Shown here: piece after piece, positions 31,800 to 40,602 of the stretch
How positions within the stretch are numbered: position 1 is the first letter of the stretch
How the letters are laid out: each line of letters begins with the position of its first letter
DNA from: an uncultured Clostridia bacterium
Lineage (GTDB): Bacteria > Bacillota > Clostridia > Oscillospirales > Oscillospiraceae
Reading direction: 5' to 3'
Length of the DNA stretch: 44,060 nt
Assembly (NCBI GenBank): GCA_932222125.1
Contig: CAKNZJ010000117.1
Location: forward strand, 1-44,060
Notes under the pieces: model-generated
Databases searched by the model: none
Told to the model about the DNA's origin: nothing
What the model saw: only the letters and a program-made list of their open reading frames with translations
Position numbers and translations under genes: made by a program

Positions 31800-32432
31800 A
31801 TGAAAAAAGAATCCGTCTTAGCCATTGTTAACGGGCTGAAGTCGCTGTATCCAGATGCCCTTTGCTCTTTGCAGTATGAAAAGGATTATGAGCTTCTATT
31901 TGCCGTACGCCTGTCCGCCCAGTGTACGGACGAGCGGGTGAATATGGTCACCCCCGCCCTATTTGAGCGCTTCCCCACCCTAGAGGCTTTTGCCCAGGCA
32001 GAGGTAGAGGAGGTCGGGCAGTACATTCATTCCTGTGGTTTTTTCCGTACCAAGAGCCGGGACCTGGTTCTGTGTGCCCAGATGTTGCTCCAGGAGTACG
32101 GTGGCAAAGTGCCCGATACTATGGAGGATCTGCTGCGATTGCCTGGTATTGGCCGCAAGACCGCCAATCTTATTCTGGGTGATATCCACGACACCCCCGG
32201 CGTGGTGGTGGCGGACACCCATTGTATCCGCATTTCTGGGCGCCTGGGCCTGACCGACGGAACCAAGGACCCCGCCAAGGTGGAGCAGCAGCTTCGCAAG
32301 CAGCTCCCGCCCGAGGAATCCAACGACTTCTGCCACCGGCTGGTTCTCCACGGTCGGGCGGTGTGTACCGCACGAAAAGCAAACTGTGAAGCATGTATCC
32401 TTGTCCCATGGTGCAAACACGCCCAACCCTAG
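31800..32432 (+). CDS. nth: Endonuclease III
   Basis: Nth is a base-excision repair glycosylase/AP lyase for oxidised pyrimidines. The 210-residue protein has the helix-hairpin-helix LLRLPGIGRKTANLILGD with the catalytic Lys, the catalytic Asp in VVVADTHCIRIS and a C-terminal 4Fe-4S cluster C-x6-C-x2-C-x5-C (CTARKANCEACILVPWC). ATG at 31800 is chosen because GAGGTG lies six bases upstream; that site includes an in-frame GTG at 31791. It is divergent from glyA. Confidence 0.96.
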   Translation: MKKESVLAIVNGLKSLYPDALCSLQYEKDYELLFAVRLSAQCTDERVNMVTPALFERFPTLEAFAQAEVEEVGQYIHSCGFFRTKSRDLVLCAQMLLQEYGGKVPDTMEDLLRLPGIGRKTANLILGDIHDTPGVVVADTHCIRISGRLGLTDGTKDPAKVEQQLRKQLPPEESNDFCHRLVLHGRAVCTARKANCEACILVPWCKHAQP

Positions 32433-32476
32433 CGTCAACCGCCCATCAAACTCTAATAAAGGAGGCGTTCTTTTTC

Positions 32477-32713
32477 ATGCTGATCCCCTTTGGCTTTCTG
32501 GCCTCACTGCTTTGGAATAAGCTGCGCTGGTAGTGGGTACTGCCTGTGGGGCTGACCCTGATCCTGGCCATTGAACTGCTCCAGCCGCTCACCAGGCGCA
32601 GCTTTGGCCTTGACGATATCCTGCTCAACTTTTTGGGTGCCGCCGTCGGCGCATCCCTGTCCGCCACCGTTCAGGCAGTTCTCCCTAAACAGGTGATGGC
32701 GCTCATAGGTTAA
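32477..32713 (+). pseudogene. VanZ-like membrane protein remnant with in-frame TAG
   Basis: From ATG at 32477 (GGAGG at 32461-32465) the frame reads MLIPFGFLASLLWNKLRW and then TAG (32531-32533). It continues in frame as WVLPVGLTLILAIELLQPLT, RRSFGLDDILLNFLGAAVGA to TAA at 32711. The IPFGF and FG-x-DD-x-x-x-N-x-x-G marks are those of VanZ-like proteins. The usual N-terminal helices are missing. With truncation and a stop it is most likely dead. A hairpin terminator follows at 32722-32759. Confidence 0.65.
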
Positions 32714-33053
32714 ATAAATGGCCCAGTTCGCGGATATCCGTAAACTGGGTAGGCTTTTTGATCTAAATTGTCAGCTTCACTGCGCTACCGGCGTCAGGTC
32801 ATCCAGGGAAATGGTGACTGTGCCGAAGCTTAAGTCGAGGGTAGTGCTTCCGCCCTATAGTTTGGCAGGGGCGGTCATGCTAAATAGGTGGAACGATGCC
32901 ATCAGCCACCCAACGTCCATGCCGCCGGTGGAGGCTGGCCAACTCCTCCAGGGAAAACACTGTGCGCCTTATGAGGATTATCTCCCCTTCATCTTTCTGT
33001 CTGTTACACAATCGGCAAGGGAAAATCATTGACGTCATCGGAAAATTTTTTGC
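32714..33053. other. Decayed intergenic region after the VanZ remnant
   Basis: It starts with a hairpin CCCAGTT (32722-32728) / AACTGGG (32743-32749) followed by TTTTTG, a terminator for the VanZ remnant. On the minus strand ATG 32876-32878 opens a short frame MTAPAKL, then TAG, then GGSTTLDLSFGTVTISLDDL to TGA at 32777, which looks like a gene fragment with a nonsense codon. Nothing else is recognisable. Confidence 0.4.
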
Positions 33054-33090
33054 AAAAAGCGGAATGGGCGGCTTTTGCCGCCCATTCCGC
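33054..33090 (-). terminator. Terminator of lgt-folD
   Basis: Perfect 14-bp stem GCGGAATGGGCGGC (33059-33072) / GCCGCCCATTCCGC (33077-33090), loop of four, with T5 on the minus strand (33054-33058), 15 bases after the folD stop. Confidence 0.9.
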
Positions 33091-33104
33091 AATACTAGAC
33101 AAGG

Positions 33105-33950
33105 TTACAGCCCCTGATGGAGTTTCGCCGCCGTCAGAGTATTTTTCATCAGCATGGCCCTGGTCATAGGGCCCACACCTCCAGGCACCGGTGTGATATA
33201 GGAGGCCTTTTCCGCCACTTGTGCAAAGCACACGTCACCGCACAGCTTTCCCTCCGAATTACGGTTCATTGCGACATCGATAACCACTGCCCCATCTTTT
33301 ACCATATCAGCGGTGACTAAACCGGTTTTGCCCACTGCAGACACCAAGATATCTGCCTCAGCGGCGATGGCCGCCAAATCTGGTGTTTTAGAGTGGCACA
33401 CCGTCACCGTGCCATGGGCATGGAGCAGCAGCAGGGCCATAGGCTTGCCCACAATGTTAGAGCGGCCCAGTACCACGCACCTCTTTCCCGCCGGGTCGAT
33501 ATGGTACTCTTCCAGCATCTCCATCACTCCACCCGGGGTGCAAGGCTGAAACACCGGCTGCCCGATGGTCAGCTTGCCCACATTGACGGGGTGGAAACAG
33601 TCCACATCCTTGGAGGGATCAATGGCCAGCAGAATCTCTCCCTCATTCAACCTCTTGGGAAGGGGCAACTGCACCAGGATACCGTCAATGTCCGTCCGGC
33701 TGTTCAGCTCCCCAATCAGCTCCAGCAACTCTCCTTGCACAACAGAGTCAGGCAGAGCGTACTCCTCGCTGTAAAAACCGCATTCCTCGCAATCTCGCCT
33801 CTTGCTGTTTACATACACCCGAGAGGCAGGATCCTCTCCCACAATAATTACAGCTAAACCAGGCCTACGGACCAGAGCCGCTCCCTCTGCCCGCACCCAT
33901 TCCTTTATCTTAGCCGCCAAATTCTTGCCATCAATCCAAATCGCCGCCAT
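33105..33950 (-). CDS. folD: Bifunctional methylenetetrahydrofolate dehydrogenase/cyclohydrolase
   Basis: FolD interconverts methylene- and formyl-tetrahydrofolate with NADP. The 281-residue enzyme has the catalytic Lys in SRVYVNSKRRDCEECGF, the signature GILVQLPLPKRLN, the nucleotide site VVLGRSNIVGKPMALLLL and the C-terminal YITPVPGGVGPMTRAML. It overlaps the end of lgt by 20 bases. It complements glyA in one-carbon metabolism, though that gene is in a separate unit. Confidence 0.97.
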   Translation of the reverse strand: MAAIWIDGKNLAAKIKEWVRAEGAALVRRPGLAVIIVGEDPASRVYVNSKRRDCEECGFYSEEYALPDSVVQGELLELIGELNSRTDIDGILVQLPLPKRLNEGEILLAIDPSKDVDCFHPVNVGKLTIGQPVFQPCTPGGVMEMLEEYHIDPAGKRCVVLGRSNIVGKPMALLLLHAHGTVTVCHSKTPDLAAIAAEADILVSAVGKTGLVTADMVKDGAVVIDVAMNRNSEGKLCGDVCFAQVAEKASYITPVPGGVGPMTRAMLMKNTLTAAKLHQGL

Positions 33951-34944
33951 TGTCTATCTGCTCCCCTTCCTCTATTATCCTGATATCCCCCTGTACCGCT
34001 GGCTGTTCCTCCGGCTGCTCCATTTTCTCGACAGAAGAACAACTCTCCCACTGCCCACCGGCCACGGCTTGAACACCTCCGGATGTTTTGAAACGAATGA
34101 TCAGCATGATCACACCCACGATTACGGAAATGATGCCCACCACCTGGGAGACGCGGATTCCAGTGCCAAACAAGTACAGACTGTCGGTACGCAGTCCCTC
34201 AATGATAGCGCGGCCCAGTCCATACCAAATCAGATAACCGGCAAAGGTCTGTCCCCTTACCCGCCTTCCCTTCCGGGCTAACAGGGCCAAAATGATAAAG
34301 CCCAATAGATTCCACATTGACTCATAGAAAAATGTTGGATGGACGCCCACGATCCCCTCCAGCACTTGCTGATACTCCTCCGAAGTGGTGATATAGCCGT
34401 CCCGCCACAAATCGTTGGCAATGGACGCAGACGTCATACGCCATGGCAGGGTGGTTTGTCTGCCATAGGCCTCCACATTGACAAAGTTCCCCCAGCGTCC
34501 CACCAGTTGGCCGATCATTACACCCAGACTTCCCAGGTCCGCGTAATCCCAGAAATTCTGTTTCCGAATCCTACAATACACGAGCACAGTGACAATGGCC
34601 ACTAGAATTGCTCCATAAATGGCCAATCCGCCATCCCAAACGGCGATAGCCCGGTACAGGCTGAACGAAGCATCCTCATCGAGACAGATCGATGGGTTGA
34701 ATATCACGTAATAAGCCCGGGCGCCAATGATGCACAGCGGTATGGCAAAAAACAACATATCTATTATTTTTTCCCGGTCCAGCTGGTACTTTGGCGCTTT
34801 CCAATAGCCATAAGCCACTGCCAGCAAAAGGCCGCAGGTAATAATAATGCCATACCAGTATATATCCTTACCCAGGAGACTAAAGGCCACCCGGTTTAAC
34901 CGAAACTCCAGCCCCAGACCTGGAAAACTCACAAGATTTGTCAT
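33931..34944 (-). CDS. lgt: Prolipoprotein diacylglyceryl transferase
   Basis: Lgt attaches diacylglycerol to the lipobox Cys of prelipoproteins in the membrane. The protein has about seven membrane helices and the Lgt signature GQLVGRWGNFVNVEAYG (Arg and Asn-Glu essential in the family), with HPTFFYESMWNL later. The second ATG (34942-34944) is chosen because GAGGG lies seven bases upstream. At 337 aa it is longer than usual because of an acidic C-terminal tail of about 60 residues (QPEEQPAVQGDIRIIEEGEQ). The tail codes through the start of folD. Confidence 0.95.
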   Translation of the reverse strand: MTNLVSFPGLGLEFRLNRVAFSLLGKDIYWYGIIITCGLLLAVAYGYWKAPKYQLDREKIIDMLFFAIPLCIIGARAYYVIFNPSICLDEDASFSLYRAIAVWDGGLAIYGAILVAIVTVLVYCRIRKQNFWDYADLGSLGVMIGQLVGRWGNFVNVEAYGRQTTLPWRMTSASIANDLWRDGYITTSEEYQQVLEGIVGVHPTFFYESMWNLLGFIILALLARKGRRVRGQTFAGYLIWYGLGRAIIEGLRTDSLYLFGTGIRVSQVVGIISVIVGVIMLIIRFKTSGGVQAVAGGQWESCSSVEKMEQPEEQPAVQGDIRIIEEGEQIDNGGDLD

Positions 34945-34977
34945 GGTCATTCCCTCATTTTGTCTAGAAAATTCAAC

Positions 34978-36249
34978 TCAGCGCTCTGGCTGAATCACCG
35001 ACATAGCCGCCCTGTCCTCCACACACCAGGTGCGCAGCATCGCCTCTGCATCCGCCTTTTCAATATCCTGGAAGCACTTTGGAAAGTTCAGGTAGTCCTC
35101 GCCTTCAAAGTGGGCCTGTGCCAGCTCAATGCACACTTCCTCCAGAGAATTGAGTTGACGCACCATGCTGCCGTAGGCCGCCTTTTTCAAGCGCTCCCAA
35201 AGGGGAGCGTCAATCCCCTCCGTTGCCAGTCGACCGCTCTCCGCCAACACTTCGGCCAACACCTTTTCCGGATCCCGGCTCTCCCCACCCGCCATCAGGT
35301 AAGCGCAGCCTGGCGCGGCGTCATAGGCGCTGCTAAAGCTCCCGTTAATCAACCCTTGCTGGTACAGCCGGTTGTACAGCGGCGCCGAGGAGCCAAAGAG
35401 CACGTCGCACACAAGCCCAGCCAGCAGGCGTTGGCGCAACCCCTTGCCCCGGGACGAAGGATCGCCCTTGAAGCCAATCGTAAACATGGGGATGGATACC
35501 TCCATCCGCCGCTCCGTATATCTCCGCTTCACCTGAGCCGGCTCTTCCTGACCCAGGTCAGACTGCACCCCAAAAGAGGGCTCCTGCGGTAGGATTTCCC
35601 TGGAAATTTCCTCCACCTGCTCCGGACTGATATTTCCCGCCGCACACAGCACCATATTGCCCGGCTGATAGAATGCCCGATGGCACTGGTACAATGTCTC
35701 CGGTGTAATCCCCGCAATAGATTCCACGGTGCCCGCCACCCGGTTTTGGATGGGATGATTGGTATACATTGCCTCCATCAGCCGGTAATACACCTCACTG
35801 TCCGGGTCATCCTCTCCCATTCGGATCTCCTGGCCAATGATGCCCTGTTCCTTATCCACGCTCTCCTTGGTAAACCAGGGCACCGACACAAACGAGAGCA
35901 AGGTGCGCAGATTTTCCGCGAAGCCCTTGGTGCTCTCAAAATAATATCCTGTGATGGATGAGGAGGTAAAGGCGTTGTCCATGGCCCCATTAGCCGCCAT
36001 GATCTGCAAAGCGTTCCCATCCTCGGTGTCAAACATCTTGTGCTCCAGAAAATGGGCAACCCCTGCCGGGGTATCAATCCACTGGCCGTTTTCTCCTTGG
36101 AAGCGCAAATCCATTCCACCATATCTGGTGGCAAAAAAGGCAAACTGCTTTTCGTACTCCGGCCTTGGATCCACATAAATATGCAACCCATTTGGCAGCA
36201 CACAGTGGTAGATTGTCTCCCGCAACGTACCATACTCCAACTTATTCAT
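34978..36249 (-). CDS. M16 family zinc metallopeptidase, active subunit (YmfH-like)
   Basis: The 423-residue protein carries the inverted zinc motif HFLEHKMFD (HxxEH) with the downstream Glu expected in EQGIIGQEIRM, so it is the catalytic partner. It is soluble with no signal peptide. The gene overlaps the upstream M16-like gene by eight bases. Paired M16 proteins, one active and one lacking the motif, are known in Bacillus (YmfF/YmfH) and act together on peptides. The substrate here is unknown. Confidence 0.92.
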   Translation of the reverse strand: MNKLEYGTLRETIYHCVLPNGLHIYVDPRPEYEKQFAFFATRYGGMDLRFQGENGQWIDTPAGVAHFLEHKMFDTEDGNALQIMAANGAMDNAFTSSSITGYYFESTKGFAENLRTLLSFVSVPWFTKESVDKEQGIIGQEIRMGEDDPDSEVYYRLMEAMYTNHPIQNRVAGTVESIAGITPETLYQCHRAFYQPGNMVLCAAGNISPEQVEEISREILPQEPSFGVQSDLGQEEPAQVKRRYTERRMEVSIPMFTIGFKGDPSSRGKGLRQRLLAGLVCDVLFGSSAPLYNRLYQQGLINGSFSSAYDAAPGCAYLMAGGESRDPEKVLAEVLAESGRLATEGIDAPLWERLKKAAYGSMVRQLNSLEEVCIELAQAHFEGEDYLNFPKCFQDIEKADAEAMLRTWCVEDRAAMSVIQPER

Positions 36250-37534
36250 GGGCTGCGCCCTCCTTTCCTATCAAGCGGTACACAGTGTCCAGCCGGATGC
36301 CTTGGGCCACCTGGGCCACCTGCCCTGCCGTCACCCGCTCCACCGCCTGGAGCAAATCCTGGCCCTGACACATTCCTCCGCCAAACAGCAGTTGTGTAAG
36401 ACAGTCATCCTCCATCTGCCCCTGACTGTCCAACCGGCTGCGCAGACTGTTTGCCACCGTACCCACAGCAGCCCTCAGCTCCTCCTGAGTAAACTGGCCC
36501 TGACGGATGGCCTCCATCTGATCCAGCATAGCTGTCTGGGCCCGGTCAAATTGGGCAAACTCTACCCCAGAGGCGGCCACCATAATTCCCTTCAGCTTGT
36601 CCACCATGGAACTGGCATAATAACATAGGCTCATTTTCTCCCGCACGTTGAGAAACAGCTTGGAATGGCTGCTCCCACCATACAGGGCATTGCAAACCAA
36701 CAGCGCAGGATATTGTGGGCTACCCATTGTGATTCCTCCGGTGCGAAACCCAAGGGACAGCTTGCCTTGGGTCACTTCCATGGTATCCGTCACTGTGTTT
36801 ACCTCTGCCCCCGGCTTTTCCACCACCTGACAGTCTACCGTGACCATCCGATCCCTTAACAGCGGCGCAAAATACGTTCGCACCGTCTCCTCCACCCGCT
36901 CCAGGCTGGCTGAACCGCCATAATAAAATGTGATCTTTCCCTGATCCAGAAGCCACTGGTAGTTCTTCCAAAGCCATTCCGGGGTGGCGGACAGCGCTTT
37001 TTCCTCATCCCCCAGCTTGTCAACAGCATATGCCTCTCCGGCACACATCTCCTGAATCAGCCGGAACATAGCCCAGCTTCGCTTATCGTTGATTCTTGCC
37101 CGGATGCGGTCCGCGAGATTGGCCCCCTCACTCTCCACATATTCCCGAAGAAAGACGCCTCCCTCTGTCATGGGGTCCAGAAGCACCTGCCCCATCAACT
37201 CTGCCACAGGCTCTAGCACCCCCGCGCCGTCCAAGGCATAGCAGTCGTCGATAAAACTGCACAGCAGGCTGATACATTGGCTCTCCCCCCGCTGGCGCAC
37301 CCCAGGGCTAAAGGCCGCCCCATACCGCTCGTCCGCAGCCATAGAAATCCGCTCCATATCCGGATAGCGCCGGCTGCCTCGGCACAACACCTCCGGAATC
37401 AAGGCTCCAGCGGTGGCCGTCTCCTGCCGCAGAGGTATTGTGAACGTCACACACAGAAGACCTGTCTTGAATTTGTCTGTCCTGTTGACCGCCAGTTCCA
37501 CTCCCTGGGCCAATTGCTTCCAATGCTGTTCCAT
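36242..37534 (-). CDS. M16 family peptidase-like protein, inactive partner (YmfF-like)
   Basis: The 430-residue product has the M16 fold but no HxxEH motif; the matching region reads GALIPEVLCRGSRRYPDMER. Its C-terminal half keeps the R-Y pair-type text (LFLNVREKMSLCYYASSMVD) that closes on substrates in M16 proteins. It therefore probably forms the second half of a heterodimer with the next gene. The ATG at 37532-37534 follows GAGGAGG. A perfect TATAAT on the minus strand (37565-37570) lies 30 bases upstream but the -35 box is weak. Confidence 0.9.
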   Translation of the reverse strand: MEQHWKQLAQGVELAVNRTDKFKTGLLCVTFTIPLRQETATAGALIPEVLCRGSRRYPDMERISMAADERYGAAFSPGVRQRGESQCISLLCSFIDDCYALDGAGVLEPVAELMGQVLLDPMTEGGVFLREYVESEGANLADRIRARINDKRSWAMFRLIQEMCAGEAYAVDKLGDEEKALSATPEWLWKNYQWLLDQGKITFYYGGSASLERVEETVRTYFAPLLRDRMVTVDCQVVEKPGAEVNTVTDTMEVTQGKLSLGFRTGGITMGSPQYPALLVCNALYGGSSHSKLFLNVREKMSLCYYASSMVDKLKGIMVAASGVEFAQFDRAQTAMLDQMEAIRQGQFTQEELRAAVGTVANSLRSRLDSQGQMEDDCLTQLLFGGGMCQGQDLLQAVERVTAGQVAQVAQGIRLDTVYRLIGKEGAAHE

Positions 37535-37668
37535 AGCGTGCCTCCTCATGGAGTTATTTGCTCTATTATACATCATCTTTCCCAAATTGACACCCATAAC
37601 TTTGACTTTGATGGAAAAATTTTTCTTTCACGCGCCTTACCTTATATGGAAAATTAATTGATTTTCCC

Positions 37669-37697
37669 TTGACTTATCAGACAATTTATGCTATAGT
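37669..37697 (+). promoter_or_regulatory. Promoter of ylxM-ffh operon
   Basis: TTGACT (37669-37674) and TATAGT (37692-37697) with a 17-bp spacer. An inverted repeat TGTAAAG/CTTTACA (37705-37711 and 37720-37726) sits at the expected start site and could be an operator or 5' hairpin. Confidence 0.75.
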
Positions 37698-37751
37698 TTC
37701 AAATTGTAAAGTCACTTGGCTTTACACTATATATTGTGGAGGTGGAGTTCT

Positions 37752-38126
37752 GTGAAGAATCAGGCATACCGCATGGCAATGCTTTTTGATTTTTATGGCG
37801 ACCTGCTTACAGAGCGGCAGCGGGAATTTTACGACCTCTACTATAATGAAGACCTTTCCCTGGCCGAGATCGCTGAAAACTACGGCATCTCCCGCCAAGG
37901 TGTACGGGACGTGATTGTCCGGGCAGAGGCGGCTATGACAGAGGTGGAGGATAAAACCCATATTATTCAGCGGTTTCACCGCACCAGATCCGCCATTGAG
38001 GCCATTGACCAAGCCGCCGATCAACTGCTTCAGGCGGTGGATCAGGGCGTTTGCGACGATAGCCTGTTGGAGCGCCTGGTGCACTCCATTAAGAAAAACG
38101 CTGCTGCGCTCCTGCAAGAGCAATGA
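37752..38126 (+). CDS. ylxM: YlxM-family DNA-binding-like protein
   Basis: YlxM is a small helix-turn-helix protein found next to ffh in Firmicutes and thought to work with the signal recognition particle. The GTG start at 37752-37754 follows GGAGGTGGAG and gives 124 aa beginning MKNQAYRMAMLFDFYGDLLT. It continues ERQREFYDLYYNEDLSLAEI and the HTH NYGISRQGVRDVIVRAE, as in a sigma-70 region 4-like fold. It lies 15 bases before ffh. Confidence 0.93.
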   Translation: MKNQAYRMAMLFDFYGDLLTERQREFYDLYYNEDLSLAEIAENYGISRQGVRDVIVRAEAAMTEVEDKTHIIQRFHRTRSAIEAIDQAADQLLQAVDQGVCDDSLLERLVHSIKKNAAALLQEQ

Positions 38127-38141
38127 TCCGGGAGGGAGTCT

Positions 38142-39482
38142 ATGGCATTTGAAAATTTAACCCAAAAGCTATCCGATGTCTTTCAACGCCTGCGTGGAAA
38201 AGGCCGGCTGTCTGAGGCAGACGTAAAGGAAGCCATGAAAGAGATTAAAATGGCTCTTTTAGAGGCGGATGTCAACTTCAAAGTAGTCAAAAGCTTCGTT
38301 GCCTCGGTAACAGAGCGGGCAGTAGGCGCGGACGTGATGGAGTCCCTGACCCCAGCCCAAATGATTGTGAAGATTGTCAATGAGGAACTCACCTCCCTCA
38401 TGGGGGGCGGGGACAGCAAACTGTCCGTTTCACCTGCCCCTCCCACTGTGGTCATGCTAGTTGGCCTTCAGGGCGCAGGCAAGACTACCAATGGCGCCAA
38501 ACTGGCCGGATTGATGAAAAAACAGGGAAAGCGCCCCTTGTTGGCCGCCTGCGATATATACCGTCCCGCCGCTATCCAGCAGTTAGAGGTGGTGGGCAGC
38601 CAGCTTGGCCTGCCGGTGTTCCAAATGGGCCAGTCAGACCCGGTGGAAATCGCCCAGGCTGCCGTGGAGCACGCCAAAAGACACGGAAACGACATTGTGT
38701 TTTTGGATACTGCGGGCAGGCTCCATGTGGACGAAGCCCTCATGAATGAGCTGCGGGCCGTTAAAGCCGCCGTTCAGCCCACTGAGATCCTGCTGGTGGT
38801 GGATGCCATGATTGGCCAGGACGCCGTCACTGCCGCCAAGGCCTTTGACGATGCCCTGGATCTGGACGGGGTGATGCTCACCAAGCTGGACGGTGACGCC
38901 CGGGGGGGCGCGGCCCTTTCCATCAGGGCAGTTACAGGCAAACCCATCAAATTTGCCGGCACTGGTGAAAAGCTGGACCAAATCGAGGTGTTTCACCCTG
39001 ATCGGATGGCCTCCCGCATTTTAGGAATGGGAGATGTACTCTCCCTAATTGAAAAGGCAGAACAAAATCTGGACGCAAAAAAAGCCGCCGAGCAATTGGA
39101 ACGGCTGCGAAAAAACCGCTTTACTCTGACAGACTTTTATGACCAGCTGATACAGTTAAAAAGCATGGGTTCCATGGAGGAAATCATGAGCATGCTCCCT
39201 GGCATGGGCGGAAAAAAGTTGGATTTGTCCATGGACGCAGGCGGCTTTGCCAAGATTGAGGCCATTATCCAATCTATGACCCCCGAGGAACGGGACAATC
39301 CTGCCCTTCTCAATTCCAGCCGGAAAAAGCGCATCGCCGCCGGCTCTGGCACCCAAGTGGTAGACGTCAACCGGCTACTAAAACAGTTTGACATGATCCA
39401 GCAGCTCACCCGCCAGTTCTCCAACCCCAAGAAGTCCAAGGGTCTGTTCAGCCGCTTTAAGGGAATGGGCCTGCCATTTTGA
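38142..39482 (+). CDS. ffh: Signal recognition particle GTPase
   Basis: Ffh binds signal peptides at the ribosome and, with FtsY, delivers nascent chains to the membrane. The 446-residue protein has the N domain, the G domain (GLQGAGKTTNGAKLA, DTAGRLHVDEALM, TKLDGDARGGAALS) and the Met-rich M domain (SMEEIMSMLPGMGGKK), which binds 4.5S RNA. The ribosome-binding site is GGGAGGGAG. It is followed by rpsP after 76 bases that contain a small GCCC/GGGC hairpin. Confidence 0.98.
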   Translation: MAFENLTQKLSDVFQRLRGKGRLSEADVKEAMKEIKMALLEADVNFKVVKSFVASVTERAVGADVMESLTPAQMIVKIVNEELTSLMGGGDSKLSVSPAPPTVVMLVGLQGAGKTTNGAKLAGLMKKQGKRPLLAACDIYRPAAIQQLEVVGSQLGLPVFQMGQSDPVEIAQAAVEHAKRHGNDIVFLDTAGRLHVDEALMNELRAVKAAVQPTEILLVVDAMIGQDAVTAAKAFDDALDLDGVMLTKLDGDARGGAALSIRAVTGKPIKFAGTGEKLDQIEVFHPDRMASRILGMGDVLSLIEKAEQNLDAKKAAEQLERLRKNRFTLTDFYDQLIQLKSMGSMEEIMSMLPGMGGKKLDLSMDAGGFAKIEAIIQSMTPEERDNPALLNSSRKKRIAAGSGTQVVDVNRLLKQFDMIQQLTRQFSNPKKSKGLFSRFKGMGLPF

Positions 39483-39558
39483 TGGTTCGTGCCCAAAACG
39501 GGCATTGCCATAGATTATCCCTGCTATTTAGGAAGCAATTTTTGGAGGTGAAAACACC

Positions 39559-39795
39559 ATGGTAAAAATCAGACTGCGCCGTATGGGCGCCAAGAAAGCT
39601 CCCTTCTATCGTGTGGTGGTGGCTGACTCCCGCTATCCCCGGGATGGCCGCTTCATTGAGGAGCTGGGTACCTATGATCCCCGTCAAAACCCCGCCGCTG
39701 TCAACATCGACGTAGAGCGTGCCCAGGCCTGGATCAAAACCGGAGCCCAGCCCACCGATACTGTCCGTGACCTGCTGAAAAAGGCGGGCCTGTAA
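39559..39795 (+). CDS. rpsP: 30S ribosomal protein S16
   Basis: S16 is needed for early 30S assembly. The 78-residue protein begins MVKIRLRRMGAKKAPFYRVV and continues VADSRYPRDGRFIEELGTYD, all family-typical. GGAGGTG lies eight bases before the ATG. The rpsP-khpA-rimM-trmD order is the usual one. Confidence 0.98.
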   Translation: MVKIRLRRMGAKKAPFYRVVVADSRYPRDGRFIEELGTYDPRQNPAAVNIDVERAQAWIKTGAQPTDTVRDLLKKAGL

Positions 39796-39811
39796 GGCTT
39801 CAGGAGGTCAC

Positions 39812-40042
39812 ATGAAGGAACTGCTCACTTATATCGCCCAGAGCCTGGTAGATGCCCCTGATGCCGTTTCCGTCACCCAGAGGGAGACCCCTTCCGGGAT
39901 GGTACTGGAGCTTCGGGTGGCCCCAGAAGATATGGGCAAGGTAATCGGCCGGCAGGGCCGCATTGCCAAAGAGATCCGTACACTGATGCGCTCTGTTGCC
40001 CAGCGCAACGGTGTCAGACTCACTGTCGATATCGTCGATTAA
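39812..40042 (+). CDS. khpA: KH-domain RNA-binding protein KhpA
   Basis: KhpA is a single KH domain that, in Firmicutes, pairs with KhpB to bind RNA and affect cell division. The 76-residue protein has the KH GXXG loop in GKVIGRQGRIAKEIRTLM. AGGAGGT precedes the ATG and the gene lies 16 bases after rpsP. Confidence 0.95.
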   Translation: MKELLTYIAQSLVDAPDAVSVTQRETPSGMVLELRVAPEDMGKVIGRQGRIAKEIRTLMRSVAQRNGVRLTVDIVD

Positions 40043-40055
40043 ACTTGACTTGACC

Positions 40056-40087
40056 GGACAGGCGAGGGCATTAGCCCTCGCCTGTCC
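40056..40087 (+). other. Strong intercistronic hairpin between khpA and rimM
   Basis: Perfect 14-bp stem GGACAGGCGAGGGC (40056-40069) / GCCCTCGCCTGTCC (40074-40087), loop of four, with no T-run after it. It may stabilise or process the mRNA, or partly stop transcription. Confidence 0.6.
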
Positions 40088-40106
40088 CCGTTCAGGAGGT
40101 TATCTC

Positions 40107-40598
40107 ATGCTCACTGAATTTCTGGAGTGCGGCCAAGTGGTCAACACCCACGGCATCCGCGGTGAAATCCGCATTGTGCCCTGGGCGGACAGCCCTGACT
40201 TTCTATGCCAATTCTCCACCCTGTATCTCGATAGTGAGAACAGGGCAATGAAGGTGTTGTCTTGCCGTGTACACAAGGGCAGTGTGATTGTCCGCCTTGA
40301 AGGGATAGACACTGTGGAGACAGCTATGCTGCTCAAGGGCAAGACAGTGCGTATCCGCCGTGCCGATGCCAAGCTGCCTCATGGCTCCTTTTTTATCTCC
40401 GACATCATTGGACTGGATGTGGTGGACGAGGAAGGACGCAAACTTGGGGTTCTGAAAGAAGTGCTCTCCCCTTCCCTGCAGCAGGTGTATGTGGTGTCCG
40501 GGACGCGAGAGATCATGATTCCTGCCGTTCCCCAATTTATTTTAGAGACCAATATCCCAGAAGGATATCTCAAGGTTCGACTCATTGAAGGGATGTGA
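40107..40598 (+). CDS. rimM: Ribosome maturation factor RimM
   Basis: RimM helps mature the 30S head with S19. The 163-residue protein begins MLTEFLECGQVVNTHGIRGE and has the PRC-barrel half with SDIIGLDVVDEEGRKLGVLK and REIMIPAVPQFI. CAGGAGGT lies nine bases before ATG 40107. A longer in-frame version would run back into khpA and has no support. Confidence 0.96.
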   Translation: MLTEFLECGQVVNTHGIRGEIRIVPWADSPDFLCQFSTLYLDSENRAMKVLSCRVHKGSVIVRLEGIDTVETAMLLKGKTVRIRRADAKLPHGSFFISDIIGLDVVDEEGRKLGVLKEVLSPSLQQVYVVSGTREIMIPAVPQFILETNIPEGYLKVRLIEGM

Positions 40599-40602
40599 GG
40601 GT

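Noticed and set aside
32718..33032. Rightward 104-codon frame
   Set aside because: Starts inside a terminator hairpin and shows no family or ribosome-binding site; the region looks decayed.
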